The notes beneath the pieces were generated by a model. That model did no database searches. It saw nothing but the letters and a program-made list of their open reading frames with translations, and was not told the origin of the DNA. Shown one piece after another: positions 31,741 to 42,547 of a stretch of DNA of 56,349 bases (position 1 is the first letter of the stretch; each line of letters begins with the position of its first letter). The DNA comes from Rhodocollybia butyracea (Eukaryota; Basidiomycota; Agaricomycetes; Agaricales; Omphalotaceae), in assembly GCA_015501585.1 (NCBI GenBank), contig JADNRY010000391.1:1-56349 (forward strand), written 5' to 3'. The position numbers and the translations under genes were made by a program.

Positions 31741-34160
31741 CAGGTATCTGACGACGCGGTAGCTAGATCTAAGAAAATCGAGTCTGCCCAGGCTTTTAAG
31801 TCATGAGTCCAACGGCCGTTGCGCGTCAACCAAGCCTTCTTACCCTAGGGGCCCTGCGCTTCGAACTCCTCCTCTGTTTGGCCAACCATACTCCAGCCCA
31901 CGACAATACCTCCTGCAGAGCACTGGGTCCCAGAAACGCGGATTTCGCCTTTCTGTGTTTAGGGGTTGGAGTGGCGGACCAATGCTGAAGAAAGGATGAC
32001 TGTTGCACCAGGAGGAGCTCGAGAGGTCGTGGTCTGAAAGGACGGCGTGGCCGCCGTTCCTCCAGCAGCGACGGCGAAGGGTAGGGGTCATTTTTTGAGC
32101 CGATAAAGATGTAAGACCGCAGACAATCCAAAGTTGACGTTGATCGAGAATCCCTCGTGAAGCCAACGCCTGCACCCTGCTGGTGCCCTGCCGTAGCAAC
32201 TTCCTACCGACGGCGTTTAGCACGGTTTCTATTCCGCCTCCTTTGCATTGGAGTGGGTCTTCATCGACTTCACGCTCGACCGCCTCGGCTTTCGTTTTTT
32301 TTTGACATTAGAGCCAGGCATTTCAGCGCATCCGAAGGGGCATCAAGGGAGAAGGCCAAGGGTCGCAGGCTGAAGGCGAGCGGGAGAGAGTGGGTGGAGT
32401 AAAACGAGGCGGGTCTTTATCGACATCCTCTGTTGTCGAAAGGTCGCTCTCCAGCTCATCGTCCACCAGATAGGCTCGTTGCAACAACAGCTTAAGCGCT
32501 TAAGGTCCGCATCAGCGCATACTTCAGCCGTGTCCTCGAGAGCTATCAGCGCGTTAATGAAGTGTTCTAAGCAATTGATTTGTTAGCCAGCTGCAGAAGT
32601 AAAGTTGCTCGGAGTGAGGGTGAAGAGGCTTTGTCTACTAAGGCCTGCTCATGTCCCTCATCCAAACGCAACGCTATCTTTGAAGCATCCGAGTACCGAA
32701 CGCAGCAAATAACGTTGCCCAAGGATTTCGACCACGAGTCTGACGCGTCTAAGCGTGTCAAGTGCGCTGAAACGTGCCCAACGGAAGAAAGGGTTAAAGT
32801 AAAAGAAGGACTTACCACCATCTCAACCAGTACACACGAAATGAAAAGCAAGAAGTCAAGAATCAACGCATGAAAGTTGCGTGACCACGGGAAAACAATT
32901 GCTGTACGGGCGCCAATTCGCTCTTTCCTTAACCGCGGATTTTTCCTTGTGAGTACATTATTCCTGCAAACTTATAGTGGCAGCTGGCTATTTCTACAGC
33001 TATATTTGACTTTTAACACGATTTGATCTCTTTTAAGTAAGGGAGAGAATGGAGAAGGGGCTCAGGTGAGTCTGCTTGTATCCATGTTTCGCTCTGATAC
33101 CGCATCCCATTATGTGAAATAGGCGTCTTTTGGCACCCCATCTCTATGCACGGCCTCAAATTCAAAGCTTATTATGCATAATGGCCTGGTCGCCGGAATC
33201 CTTCACCCGCCTCACCTCACCAGGTTCCGTTTTCTCGTTCATCGCTCTCACATCGATGTCGAAGCCAAGTGCCTCTTCTAATTCCAAGCTTCAGGTTGCC
33301 TCTGCCCTTCCTTGCCCCGGACGTCGTCTAGTCGTTCATCTGTCTTGGATGTCCTCCGCAGACTTTCCGTTTCGCAAAATGCCATGGCCATTCCGAATCT
33401 CTGTCGCCGAACTCTATTACGTCTCGTTCGCGAACACGCAAGTGGGACTCGATAGAGCCGGCCCAATATCTGGATGGCGGACGGATATCGCTGGCAAGAG
33501 TCGCAGGTCGAGCTTGGAAAGCCGTTAGATCGCCCGCGGTGTTGTGTTGCGTCCTTGTGGGTGCCCCTCTCCAGTCTCCCGACGTTTCACGCCGCTGATG
33601 TTGCCTTTAGTTATATGTAAACGCCAGCATTATCCCGGCACGTATATCAGAGCGTAGTTAGCTATCTTCGACGTACATGTGCTCTCCAATCCATTTCCTA
33701 GCCTGACCCACTTGATGTCTAAGACCGAAATTGAGGTTGGACCGCCCTAGCTCCTATTACTGCTGGGTTGCGGCGACGAAGCAGCACCCGCAAATTCTAC
33801 CTCTGGGTGTAGTATGCCAGGGGTTGGCGCATGGGGGCTTGAATATTGATAGAGGTGGTGTAGATGTTGTTGGCGTACGTGCTGGGGGCTGTAGGCTGAA
33901 CGGTAGGTCGAGTAAAACGCACACACTTACTTTAGGGGGAACTAAAAAGATCTGCCGAGATGGGGTTAGACGAGGCATGTCTTGGATGGAGGCTGCAGCT
34001 CAGGCCTGCAGTCCCAACGGACGTGGCCTCGACAAGGGCGGGGTGCGCTGTCCTTGCAGTGAAGTGCTTCGCGGATGAAATCGGCCATGCGCAGATCAAG
34101 TAGCTGAAAGGAAAAGAAAACATTTGTTGCTGTTGCTTAGCATAAGGTGCTTTTCACGCC
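31741..34160. other. Long stretch without a recognised gene
   Basis: Open stretches of 60-130 codons appear on both strands, notably 32580-32873 and 33130-33528 on the plus strand, but they are Ser/Arg-rich, overlap equally long frames on the other strand, and show no splice-consistent continuation. No repeat or RNA gene is apparent. Confidence 0.4.
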
Positions 34161-34164
34161 GTAC

Positions 34165-34305
34165 TCTGGAAGCTGTACAAAGTAGGTTTCATCCGAGAAA
34201 CTGCGAAGTACGCTGACGGTCGACGGGTAAGCTTTTTCTCTCACTTAGTTCAGGTAGTGAAATTACAGAAGTACTTTAACACCAAGTTCAAGTCACTAGC
34301 GCAGG
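34165..34305 (+). repeat. Dispersed gene fragment, copy 2 (first copy at 15976)
   Basis: The same order as at 15976-16110 is seen: TTTCATCCGAGAAACTG.GAAGTACGCTGACGGTCGAC (Lys-Tyr-Ala-Asp-Gly-Arg), a GTAAGC donor, a short intron-like gap, then AAGTACTTTAACACCAAGTTCA. Orientation is the same in both copies, about 18 kb apart. Confidence 0.55.
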
Positions 34306-34780
34306 AGGTTGAAGCCTTTCAAGGTATTGTCACACAATAGAGTGACACAACCTCCCAACCTTACGGCTTTTATCTCCTTGCGTCTACACCGTTACGGCGG
34401 TATTCAAAATAGCGAATTTCGTTAGCGAGTCTCTGGACCGGTACTTTATTAATATCGTCCTCTATGACCTCCTTAGACCTTATCAAATACATGAGTGTCT
34501 GTCTTGGGGACTTCGTACTGCGTATCGGGGGATGTGAGACGGCGTAGTGAAACGCCTGGTCGGAACTACTTCTGGTATGTGGTATCGACACGGCGCGCAT
34601 GAAGGGTGCCATCCGCGTACTGTCGCGGTGGGACCAGTTGTTATTAAGTATTCGTTTAGGTTACGTCGATTGTCTCCATTACAAATGAGGGTGTGAACTT
34701 AGTTTTACGAGGAAGTTGGAACGCCTAGAAGGAACGAGTTGAGTGAAATTTATCTCCGAAAGTCCCTGAAACGCACCGTT

Positions 34781-35150
34781 TCATGAAGATATTTTATCTT
34801 TCTTAATGTCTCCCTTATCTTTCTCAATGTCTCCCTTATCTTTCTCAATGTCTCCCTTATCTTTCTCAATGTCTCCCTTATCTTTCTCAATGTCTCCCTT
34901 ATCTTTCTCAATATCTCCCTTATCTTTCTCAATATCTCCCTTATCTTTCTCAATGTCTCCCTTATCTTTCTCAATGTCTCCCTTATCTTTCTTAAGGTCT
35001 GTCTTGATGTCTCTAGCCTTCTTTTCCCAGCGCTACAAGGTGTTCAGTTGTTACTCAGGAAGGCGCCCTGTGAAATCTTACCCTTTTGACCTCTATTGGC
35101 AAGCCCTTCCATACTTTCGAGTACTCTCGGGTAGTTGTGGCTGGATGCAT
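34781..35150 (-). CDS. Small protein built of a seven-residue repeat (KDKGDIE)
   Basis: Two exons join at phase 0: 35150-35082 and 35032-34781. Exon 1 encodes 23 residues (MHPATTTREYSKVWKGL and the basic end EVKR). Exon 2 begins RWEKKARDIKTDL and then repeats KDKGDIE about nine times before KKDKISS and a stop; total 106 residues. The 21-bp tandem repeat keeps this frame open throughout. The charge pattern (K.KGDIE) favours a long single helix or a weak coiled coil. The repeat is also open in other frames, so the splice-consistent frame was preferred. Function unknown; copy number of the repeat is probably variable. Confidence 0.5.
34794..34995. repeat. 21-bp tandem repeat, about 9.5 copies
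   Basis: Near-identical 21-bp units (containing TATCTTTCTCAATGTCTCCC) run head to tail. Two central units carry A for G in the ATGTC word and the last units carry TTAATG/TTAAGG. The unit length is a multiple of three and encodes a heptad in the gene above. Confidence 0.95.
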
Positions 35151-35301
35151 TGAAAGGTATTCAGCTGCATACAATTTGCTAGATGCAATATGACGTCAGA
35201 GCAGTCCATTCACGAGTCCCAACCACCTTACTGGCCAGTGATAGGACCCCCTGCTTTTAGGGTCATTGGAGCATTTTGAGATCTCGGCTGCAAAGTCGAT
35301 G

Positions 35302-36417
35302 CTAACATTGACCAGTTTGAAATCTCAGAGCAGGTCCAAGTTCTACGAGGGACTTACCACCTGCACTGATGCTGTCAGAAAGATTTAAGGTGTTGGTTGA
35401 GGAGGTTGAAGGAGCCTGAGCGATCAATCGAGCTTTAATTGAAAGAACGACCGTTTGAGAATGAAAAGTTTCTACTTGTGTGGGGGGGTTGTCTTCAACG
35501 AGCCCGTTGTCGGAAGCGGCATCGCTTGTGGAAGAAGAGGCAGCCTTAAAAGGCAGTCAAGATGGAACGGCACACACCTATGATAAGTCCAACGTACCTG
35601 TAGATGGTCAGTTTGCGTTTGCTTCGCTAAAGCGCTGCTCTTTAAATTTTCGAAAGCTGTAGACTAGAAAAGATGTCAAAGGCGTTGTTAACAGGAGGGT
35701 GAACCTTACATCTTCTGATACGATTGCATCAATGGCTTCGTCACTGACCTGGCCACTCAGACAATCGTGCTCAAGATGAGCTAATATTTTGAGCCTGGAC
35801 TGAATGACAGCCAGATGGGATTGGTGAGGGGCGTCAAGGATTGCGAGTTGCTGCTCAAAGGCTGTAACAATATCGTTGGATAGCTATACTTATATTATTC
35901 GTAAAACCTGGATCCTTTCAGACGGAAATACTCACTTGCGCCTGTAGCTCTGCTTGACGTTCATCGCGCAATTTCCGGAGCTTCAGAAGCGATTGATAGC
36001 GTTCATTGACCCTGTGCTCCTGAATGTCGAGTGTTAGGGAGTCCGCAGATACGAGTCGCATCTTCTGGAGAAGTAAATAAAGTTGTAATAAAGAGATAAT
36101 CAGGTACGAAATCTTTGAGCTCACGTTTCCCAGTCGCTCGATGATATCAGGAGAGTCCTCTAGCTCCTGTGGATCCGGAGCCGAGTTCTGGATGCGGTCA
36201 AAGAAACAGAGCAAAGTTAAATCGCCAGGCTTACAATCCAAAACATGTTAGACGCAGCTTCCTGATATGGAGAAAATTCACAGGGCCTTTAGAGAAAAAG
36301 CTGAGGGAAGAGGAAGAAACTCGTCACCTTGAATAATGCCTCGTCGGAATGGCTAGGTTGGGTGGTGGTCATCTCTGAAAGATGAAAGACTCGAGCCTCG
36401 AGGTCCTTTGTGGTCAT
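35302..36417 (-). CDS. Coiled-coil protein, multi-exon, unknown
   Basis: ATG at 36417 (MTTKDLEARVFHLSEMTT). Inferred exons then encode EAASNMFWI, NSAPDPQELEDSPDIIERLG, a long charged helix (LDIQEHRVNERYQSLLKLRK, then LRDERQAELQAQ), a second helix (VTAFEQQLAILDAPHQ and VIQSRLKILAHLEHD), and a Ser/Thr-rich C-terminus (AASSSTSDAASDNGLVEDN). The frame stays open to a TAG at 35302, with a possible further intron near 35350. Two helical stretches predict a coiled coil. No family is recognised. It is next to, and on the same strand as, the heptad-repeat gene at 34781-35150. Confidence 0.5.
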
Positions 36418-37019
36418 TTGATCTATATGCCGACTTCGGCATCCAGCAACGACAGAGGCTAGGTGGGTGGACTCGGGGTGGACTCGGGGGCGATGTCCTG
36501 AGGCGAGCAACCGGTTCTGCCCTGTTCTAAGTACCGGACTCAAGATCAAACGGCACTACCGACTTGCATTTGACTCGTCAGTGGTAGAGTCGAGCAGATT
36601 AGTTGAGCAGATTAGTCTAAACTGAATTTTATGTAGCTTAAGTGCGATGTACATACATGTATACCTTAGCGGCAGATCCTTCGGGACTTACGCGTTATGG
36701 ACCCAGAAATGCTCAATTCGACACCTTGCATCTATTATGAATACTCGATACATATGTTCTTTCTCACAAAGTTTCACGTTGTTGGTTGTCCGGCCAAATA
36801 AAGTCAATACCAACGCTGCTAACTCAGAGGCACCAGCGGCCAAACACATGGATATTACTGCCTATGAGTCTGGGCCACTCCAGAATACAAGCACTCACCA
36901 GCGAAATGAAATTCAAACCCACTGAAGCTATCCATTTGCACCCAACCCATTGAACCCGGAATCTACCCGACTATACCTCCTCCATCACTGTGTGTAATTT
37001 AACGCTAACGACAACTGGA
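36418..37019. other. No gene recognised
   Basis: Only short frames occur; nothing protein-like or repetitive stands out before the LINE relic. Confidence 0.35.
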
Positions 37020-37770
37020 TGATCTCAACACCTGCATCATGCCTGAGGCTCTATCTGACCCTGATCAAAGTGCCCAAGCACAGAGATGCTTACATCCGTC
37101 TCGTTACGTTGTCTCACGCACTGGCGGTAGAGAGGTTACGATACGCTGAAAGATATACATAGGCCTTACATTCCGAGTGAATGGCGACTATGCCGTTTCT
37201 GTCTGACTGAGACGGAAGAGGAAAGTCATGCCCTCATTTCATGCAATGGTAACCCCTCACTTTCTTTAATCCGCCAAACCTTCTTTCAGAACGCGTGCAG
37301 ACTATCACCTAAGCTTGCTCACGCTTTGACCTCCCTTAGATGTGCTGCAAAACTTACTGTTTAGAGATCGTTTACTGCCGTTACTGGCAAAATACTTCTA
37401 CGACGTAGTCAACATATTTGCGCAGAGGGATATCTGGGTCCCGAGAGTGGAAATGCTTAGCACACAAGATGAGTGATATCTGGTTATGTTGTAGTTGTAT
37501 GCCGTTGTAATCCGAGTTCACATTTGACCATACTGCATTGCGCCTTTAACCTTGAAAGAGGACATGGTTGGGATTAAGTTCCCCACTAGTCCCTCTCGTG
37601 TGTGCGTCAAAGCTTTTGTGCGTTCCAGGACCCTACCTATGTACACAGCAACGGTGGAGACGGATGCCCTCGGCACATATCAAAGGCGCGATATGTGTAG
37701 CGTGGAAGCCGGCTGTTTCTAAATGGGACCGCGCCGGTTAAACCTACCTACCTACCTACCTACCTTGAGG
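37020..37770 (+). mobile_element. LINE C-terminal relic with 3' end and CCTA-type tail
   Basis: The plus strand reads YIRLVTLSHALAVERLRYAE, then IPSEWRLCRFC, TEEESHALISC and LLAKYFYDVVNIF in broken frames. The Cys-x2-Cys...His...Cys pattern near the C-terminus is typical of fungal non-LTR polyproteins. Non-coding sequence follows, containing TGTAGCGTGGAAGCCGGCTG and ending in a (CCTA)n tract at about 37742-37765, a likely target-primed-insertion tail. No upstream reverse transcriptase remains, so it is a 5'-truncated copy. Confidence 0.7.
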
Positions 37771-38130
37771 GGAGAAATTAATTTCATATCGTGCTTAAGT
37801 TATTGAACGCCGTCTCCGAATCTTTGTAGGCATGATAGAGTTCAGATCATCCTACCTATGTTCTTCCTCGCTGAGTTTCTTGATCTTTATGCACTCTCCA
37901 GCCGCCTATTCAGTGAGAGCTTGGAGTCTTTTCACTTCGAATAATTATACTACCCTTCTTGATTCTATACACAAAAAGGACTCTTGAATGCCTCGGGCGT
38001 ATCAAAATATATTCATTGATTAAAACAAACTAAAAGTCTTTTGTTTACTTAGCTAGGCCCCGGAGTTCTTTCGGTCACAAAGGTCCAACCAAAAATGATC
38101 ATGAAAGGGATCTACTAGACCAGTGAACGC

Positions 38131-38142
38131 TCTATATATAAG
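38131..38142 (+). promoter_or_regulatory. TATA-like box upstream of 38183
   Basis: CTATATATAAGG lies about 42-50 bp upstream of the start codon at 38183, a usual place for a TATA element if the 5' leader is very short. No start site can be seen from sequence. Confidence 0.35.
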
Positions 38143-38182
38143 GCTTCGTTCTCATCTGGGTTCATCCATTATCACTCACAAC

Positions 38183-38570
38183 ATGCCCCGCTTGGTAACT
38201 TACGAATCAGCGGAACGACGCCAGCTGCAGAGAAGACTGGATTTATACGACCAAGAAATCGCACACATTTCCAAGGAAATCGAACGGCTTGAAAAAGCAA
38301 TCGCGGAAAGGATCTCCGAACGTGAAAAGGCGTGTATTACTCTCTGCTGTAGAACGGTTATATCATTGATTTTTCGTACAGAATAATGGCCTAGCGCAAG
38401 GCCTAGCGGAAGCTGTGAGAATTTTGCAGAATAACAATACTCTGGCAGCCCGTCTAAGTATGAAAGAAGAGGAGGTTACTCGTCTTGCGAAAGAACTCAA
38501 AGGGCACCATGGTGAGTGGCACTCACCAAATGAGGCTTACAATATTAATGATGATTGGATAGGCGTTTGA
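38183..38570 (+). CDS. Small coiled-coil protein, unknown
   Basis: ATG at 38183. The first exon encodes AERRQLQRRLDLYDQEIAHI and ISKEIERLEKAIAERISERE, a clear heptad pattern. The second (after an AG at about 38382) encodes NNGLAQGLAEAVRILQNN and MKEEEVTRLAKELKGHH; a last short exon ends at TGA 38568-38570. For the frame to be kept, the first intron must start with GC rather than GT, directly after the Glu-Lys codons; otherwise the exon 1-2 junction is wrong. About 110 residues, nearly all helical. No family is recognised. Confidence 0.5.
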
Positions 38571-38616
38571 TTAAAATTTCTTTCAGTTTACTGAATGGTA
38601 TCCCTTTACCGAGTAC

Positions 38617-38955
38617 TCAATCGCTGTAATAGTCTACGTAAGAATTCTGCTCAAGGAACCGACAATTGCCCCAACGATTGAACATATGAGGAGCATACTG
38701 ATGAAAGATCCGACGGCAGTGGTTGCATCTACAAAAATTATAGCGAACGCGGCGCGCTGACAAGTTTGGTATCAGGAAAGGAATGGGACGCCAAAGATTC
38801 AACCGCTTACTGCATCGTTTGTGGGGATTTCCCTGGTAGTGCGATAGAAGGCAAAATATGCGGTGGGGAGAAAAGATCCCATCAAATGCCATCGGGTTTG
38901 AAACGTGACAAGTACAACATTTCCAAAGAGTTTGAGCCAGATCACCCAATAACAC
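38617..38955 (-). other. Possible Cys-rich exon, unknown
   Basis: The minus strand is open for about 112 codons and contains LWKCCTCHVSNPM and, further on, NFCRCNHCRRIFHQYAPHMF. The Cys-x2-Cys pairs and His suggest a small zinc-binding fold, but neither start nor splice partners are clear, and the plus strand is also open over 38766-39059. Low support. Confidence 0.25.
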
Positions 38956-39308
38956 AACGTCCCGATTCGGAAGAGTACGTTTATAACCAAAGTAATGCGC
39001 TACTTGTGTTAAGATTTCATAAGAGAAAAGCTGTAGTAGATACTCACCTCTTTGTCTAAAAGACTGGTATGACTCTGCGATCCCTTCTGTAGAGCCTTGG
39101 TATGTATACTCAGCCCCTCAGTGGAATGCGTTAGCTTACATTTTCTTTTTCACCCTTGGATCTCTCATCGTTAAACATATCCTATTTAAATAGAAAGGTG
39201 ATAGTTTGAGTATATACGCGCTTAAATATCGCCAGAACTTACTTTTTCTCCTTCATCGATAACTGTGGTCTGCGTGTCAGCATCACACAGTCCTCCAACA
39301 GAATCCTT

Positions 39309-39730
39309 TCATAGTTTGAGATCGGTTGTTGTTGGAAACGTTGCACATGTACCCACTGCATTCAATTTCCTCTCATCATCGCTACCATCCGAATCCAATT
39401 TCCCCTCATCATTGCTACCATCCGAATCTAATCTTCCCTCATCATCGCTATCCTTCAAAAGTTGGACCGATTCCCTGTACATGCTTTTCCTGGGGGTGCT
39501 GAATACAGGGCTATTCTGAAATTGTTGATAAAATACGACCCGGGGGAGGACATTGGAAGGACGTTATTAACTCACTCTAAATGGTATTTTATCAGGAGGA
39601 AGACTTTGCGACGGTCTTAGGAAAAAGCCTGCAGGCTGCACATAAAGATAGTAAGTTCGGTGAGGCTGCAGAAAGTTCGTTGACTTACTTCAGTAACAAA
39701 TGTAGGGGGCCCAAAAGGTGTTGACCCCAT
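39309..39730 (-). CDS. Small protein with acidic repeats, unknown
   Basis: ATG at 39730 (MGSTPFGPPTFVTE). Two introns, starting GTAAGT and GTGAGT, join the short exon PAGFFLRPSQSLPPDKIPF and a last exon beginning NSPVFSTPRKSMYRESVQLL. The latter carries three diverged copies of an acidic unit (DSDDEGRL, DSDGSNDEGKL, DSDGSDDERKL) and ends at 39309. All junctions keep the frame. The acidic Ser/Asp repeats resemble casein-kinase-type phosphorylation sites, by inference only. No family is recognised. Confidence 0.5.
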
Positions 39731-40310
39731 GGTTTCTTTCTTCGTCAGGAGCAAGGTCCGAAATGGCTGGCAGCAGGTAGATTCACCTCATGTAAGTCGC
39801 GTGTCCACCACGACCGCATCCAATCAGGACATACGTGTTACCTGTGCTACTTATGTGTATCAGTGATATGATATCCTGATTTGGCTAATGGTTGAGCCCA
39901 ATGGCTGCTACAAGCGCTCAGAACTTTCCATCAAAGCTTGCAGCTGTTGAACGTTGAACTTAGAACATTGAACTCTGATCTTTTTCTTTAACGATACGCA
40001 TAGTGCTTTGATTGCACGAGAACCAAAGCAAACCAGCTCAGTGTTCCGTTCTCTGGATGACGATACACGAATAAAACCCTTGCATATCATTGCAGATTCG
40101 ACTATCACCAAAACGTGAGACACCATTAAAATACGCTCACGACTTCCTCTTCTGTATCTACAGCGATAACGATCGGCCGATAGGCCGTATTAAAATTGTC
40201 TGGCTCTGACGATGTGCAGCAACTCCTGTTGCCGCTCTACATGGTTGTTCACGTTCAAGACAAAACTGTTTCGGGGCGTCAGTACGCGCACACAATATGT
40301 AGTAGGACCA

Positions 40311-41007
40311 TTACGCTTGTAGAACAGCTCGAAATGCCCGGTTCCTCTGCGACATGCCAGTGTAGTGTGGGATTCCGCTCAAAAATCTCTCCCTCTCAAG
40401 CTTGCCAAAGAAGCAAAGCCCAACGTCACCTTTGAATGACCCCTTTACTCCTATCGCTCGGAGTGCCCGATTCGAGGTTCGAAGGGCTGGGTTATAAGTC
40501 CCCGCAACGAGGTATCTTCGTCCCTCAAATAAAACGAGGGTGACATAGATGTTATCGCGATGGAAATTCAGCGCAAATCTTGAGAGGAAGCTGATCCTGC
40601 GGTGATGCCCGCGAGAGGGCGAAGCTGTATTCTCAGATGCAAACTGGGTCCTGACGAGGTGTGAGCTTTCGAATCCCAAATAAAGACCAAAGGTAGAGCC
40701 TTGAACTGATAAATAGTTATATGGGAAATTGGTAAAGATTATTCCACGAGACTCTTACCAAATCCTCTGGTTGTGGTGCGGTTTTACCATTGAACATATA
40801 TCCCAGAAATAGGGAGAACGAAGGAGAAAACCTTGCTCGAGGTTGCGAACGGGCAGTCAATCGATGCACTGACATGGGGACAACAACTAGAAAAGATATC
40901 GCGGGATTTGACCCTGATAGGCGACACAACGACACCCCTTTTGTCAGTTTAGAAGTTCTGGATCCGATCAGATGTAGTGAAGCCATCATGACAGAACTCA
41001 TGGACAT
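40311..41007 (-). CDS. Member of a local two-copy family (with 42548-43461), unknown
   Basis: The last part, at 40679-40311, is well supported: LNFHRDNIYVTLVLFEGRRY, LVAGTYNPALRTSNRALRAI and FKGDVGLCFFGKLERERFL. The block from VAGTY to FFGK aligns residue by residue with VVGTYDQHLAERN...YKGDIAVCFFGKVK of the gene at 42548-43461. The upstream exon, from ATG at 41007, is joined through an intron beginning GTAAGA near 40758, but its frame relation is uncertain. The family pattern (Y-L-V-x-G-T-Y, then K-G-D-[IV]-x-[LV]-C-F-F-G-K) is one I associate with uncharacterised Agaricomycete proteins; function unknown. Confidence 0.45.
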
Positions 41008-41135
41008 ACTTCAGGTCTTCCAGTGGCACCTGTGTGCGGATCATTTATGAACTACTTCCGGTCCAAATTGAACATGCGTCCAGCGCGTGTTTGTTGAGCA
41101 CAATAATATCTCGCATATTTACAAGAGGTTTTCAG

Positions 41136-41155
41136 TTTTTTTTTTTTTTTTTTTT
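41136..41155 (+). repeat. Poly-T tract (20 T)
   Basis: An uninterrupted run of 20 T lies between the 40311-41007 and 41345-41775 genes. It could be the A-tail of a retroposed sequence on the minus strand, but no attached element is recognised. Confidence 0.9.
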
Positions 41156-41344
41156 CCATAAAAACAGAAGAAAGGCTGTTAGCATAGAGAGCCACGACAG
41201 CCGGGCAAAGCGTCGCCTACGAGCCAATTGAGGAAGATTCAGTGGCCGGCCCGGATCAAGATTCATGTTAGCACAGCCACCACTATTTCCTTGAAAAGAC
41301 AACAGATTCCTTGACGTTCCAATATACTCAGTTGACGAGCCATC

Positions 41345-41775
41345 ATGGACCATGCCATCATGAACTTATTCATTTTCGTACTCGACCATATCCAAGAGTC
41401 TGTCCCCGACAGTTTGCTCATGGAAGCTAAAGCCTCTGTTATCTTGGCTGGAACGCTGTTGGCTATTTACTTCATGACCAGAGTAGGTTGCGTTATTACT
41501 TTTCCCATCGCATTAGTGGTATAATGCCTCCATAGCTCTTTCATGCCGCAGCCCTATCTGTTCCACTCGAGGATGCTGATCCTCATGCAGTTGAGAGGCA
41601 TCGCCAAATATCTCTTCGAGAGATTGAAATCAGCAGACGAGAAGATGGTCTTGCATTCGACGAACTAATCTTCACTCATCAGAAGATGGCTCGATTTTTT
41701 CAGCGCCGCGCTGCACAGCAGATGAGGGAGACTGCTGAACTTGAAAAACAGCGGGACATGATTCTTCGGAATTAG
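41345..41775 (+). CDS. Single-span membrane protein with charged coiled coil, unknown
   Basis: Exons 41345-41482 and 41536-41775 join at phase 0 to give 125 residues. Exon 1 encodes MDHAIMNLFIFVLDHIQESV and a hydrophobic span, ASVILAGTLLAIYFMTR. Exon 2 encodes a charged helix: VERHRQISLREIEISRRED, then LIFTHQKMARFFQRRAAQQM and ELEKQRDMILRN at the end. Gene plan (one span in exon 1, RE-rich coil in exon 2, phase-0 intron between) and helix pattern match 18131-18577, so common origin is likely despite low identity. A similar plan is seen at 10448-11666. Frame, splice sites and stop are all clean. Confidence 0.65.
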
Positions 41776-42547
41776 GAAATGGAGAAGAGCCGTTGTGTCG
41801 AAGAACTATCCGTCTAGAAAGCTGGGCTTGTGAATGTATAATGTACTCAACATTGCTTGTACGCATATGAGTATAAAGAAATAAAGAATAAATGGCTACA
41901 TCGAAGCCTCACTACGGTCAAAACCGAATTTTGTCTGTCTGACACGGAATCTCGTGCACTGTCTTATCGGGTTTATCCGAAATTTGGGCTATTCTATTTC
42001 TTTTACAGTCCTTGAGGTTGTCAACCCCGTTCGACATGTGCTGACCCTCATCCGCACACCATATTTATTCAACGTCAAATGAGGTGAAGCTGTGGGAAGG
42101 AGATCTTTAAGCGAAGGAGCGGTTAGAAGCATCAATGGTTTCGGGGTGAATGCGAGTAGAAACGTGTAGGGAGGTCATGAAAGGGGCGTGTTCGACTTTT
42201 AACAGCAGAAGCATAGTCATATGCTGCCAACAACTCTCTGAAACAGCCTATTTGATACCGTGCTGATTTCAGAGTCTTCGAAGTGAATGTGGTACCGGCG
42301 GCTGTCATCTAATATTGTCGTCAAACCTCGCCTTTGCATGCAACCATCACTGATACACTCCGTATAGACGAAGTGGAAAAGAGTGGAAAGTGGGAAAGTG
42401 GTGATCGGACACGCTGACTGCGGGCGTACATCAGATTGAGAGCTTACTACATCCAGGAAAAGATACACGAGCATATCACAGTTCCCAAGCCGTCAGATGC
42501 ATGATACCGTTACGGTTCAGGGTCGAGCTTAGTGGTGCAATGAGAGC
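41776..42547. other. No gene recognised
   Basis: No supported gene or repeat. A minus-strand open stretch at 42217-42474 lacks motifs and splice partners. Confidence 0.35.

Noticed and set aside
31500..34100. Several 60-130 codon frames considered as genes
   Set aside because: They overlap equally long frames on the opposite strand, have no recognisable motif and no consistent introns.
34806..35153. Plus-strand open frame of Ser/Leu/Phe repeats over the 21-bp tandem repeat
   Set aside because: The minus-strand frame has an ATG exon, a phase-matched intron and a balanced charged composition; the plus-strand frame is only the repeat read on the other strand.
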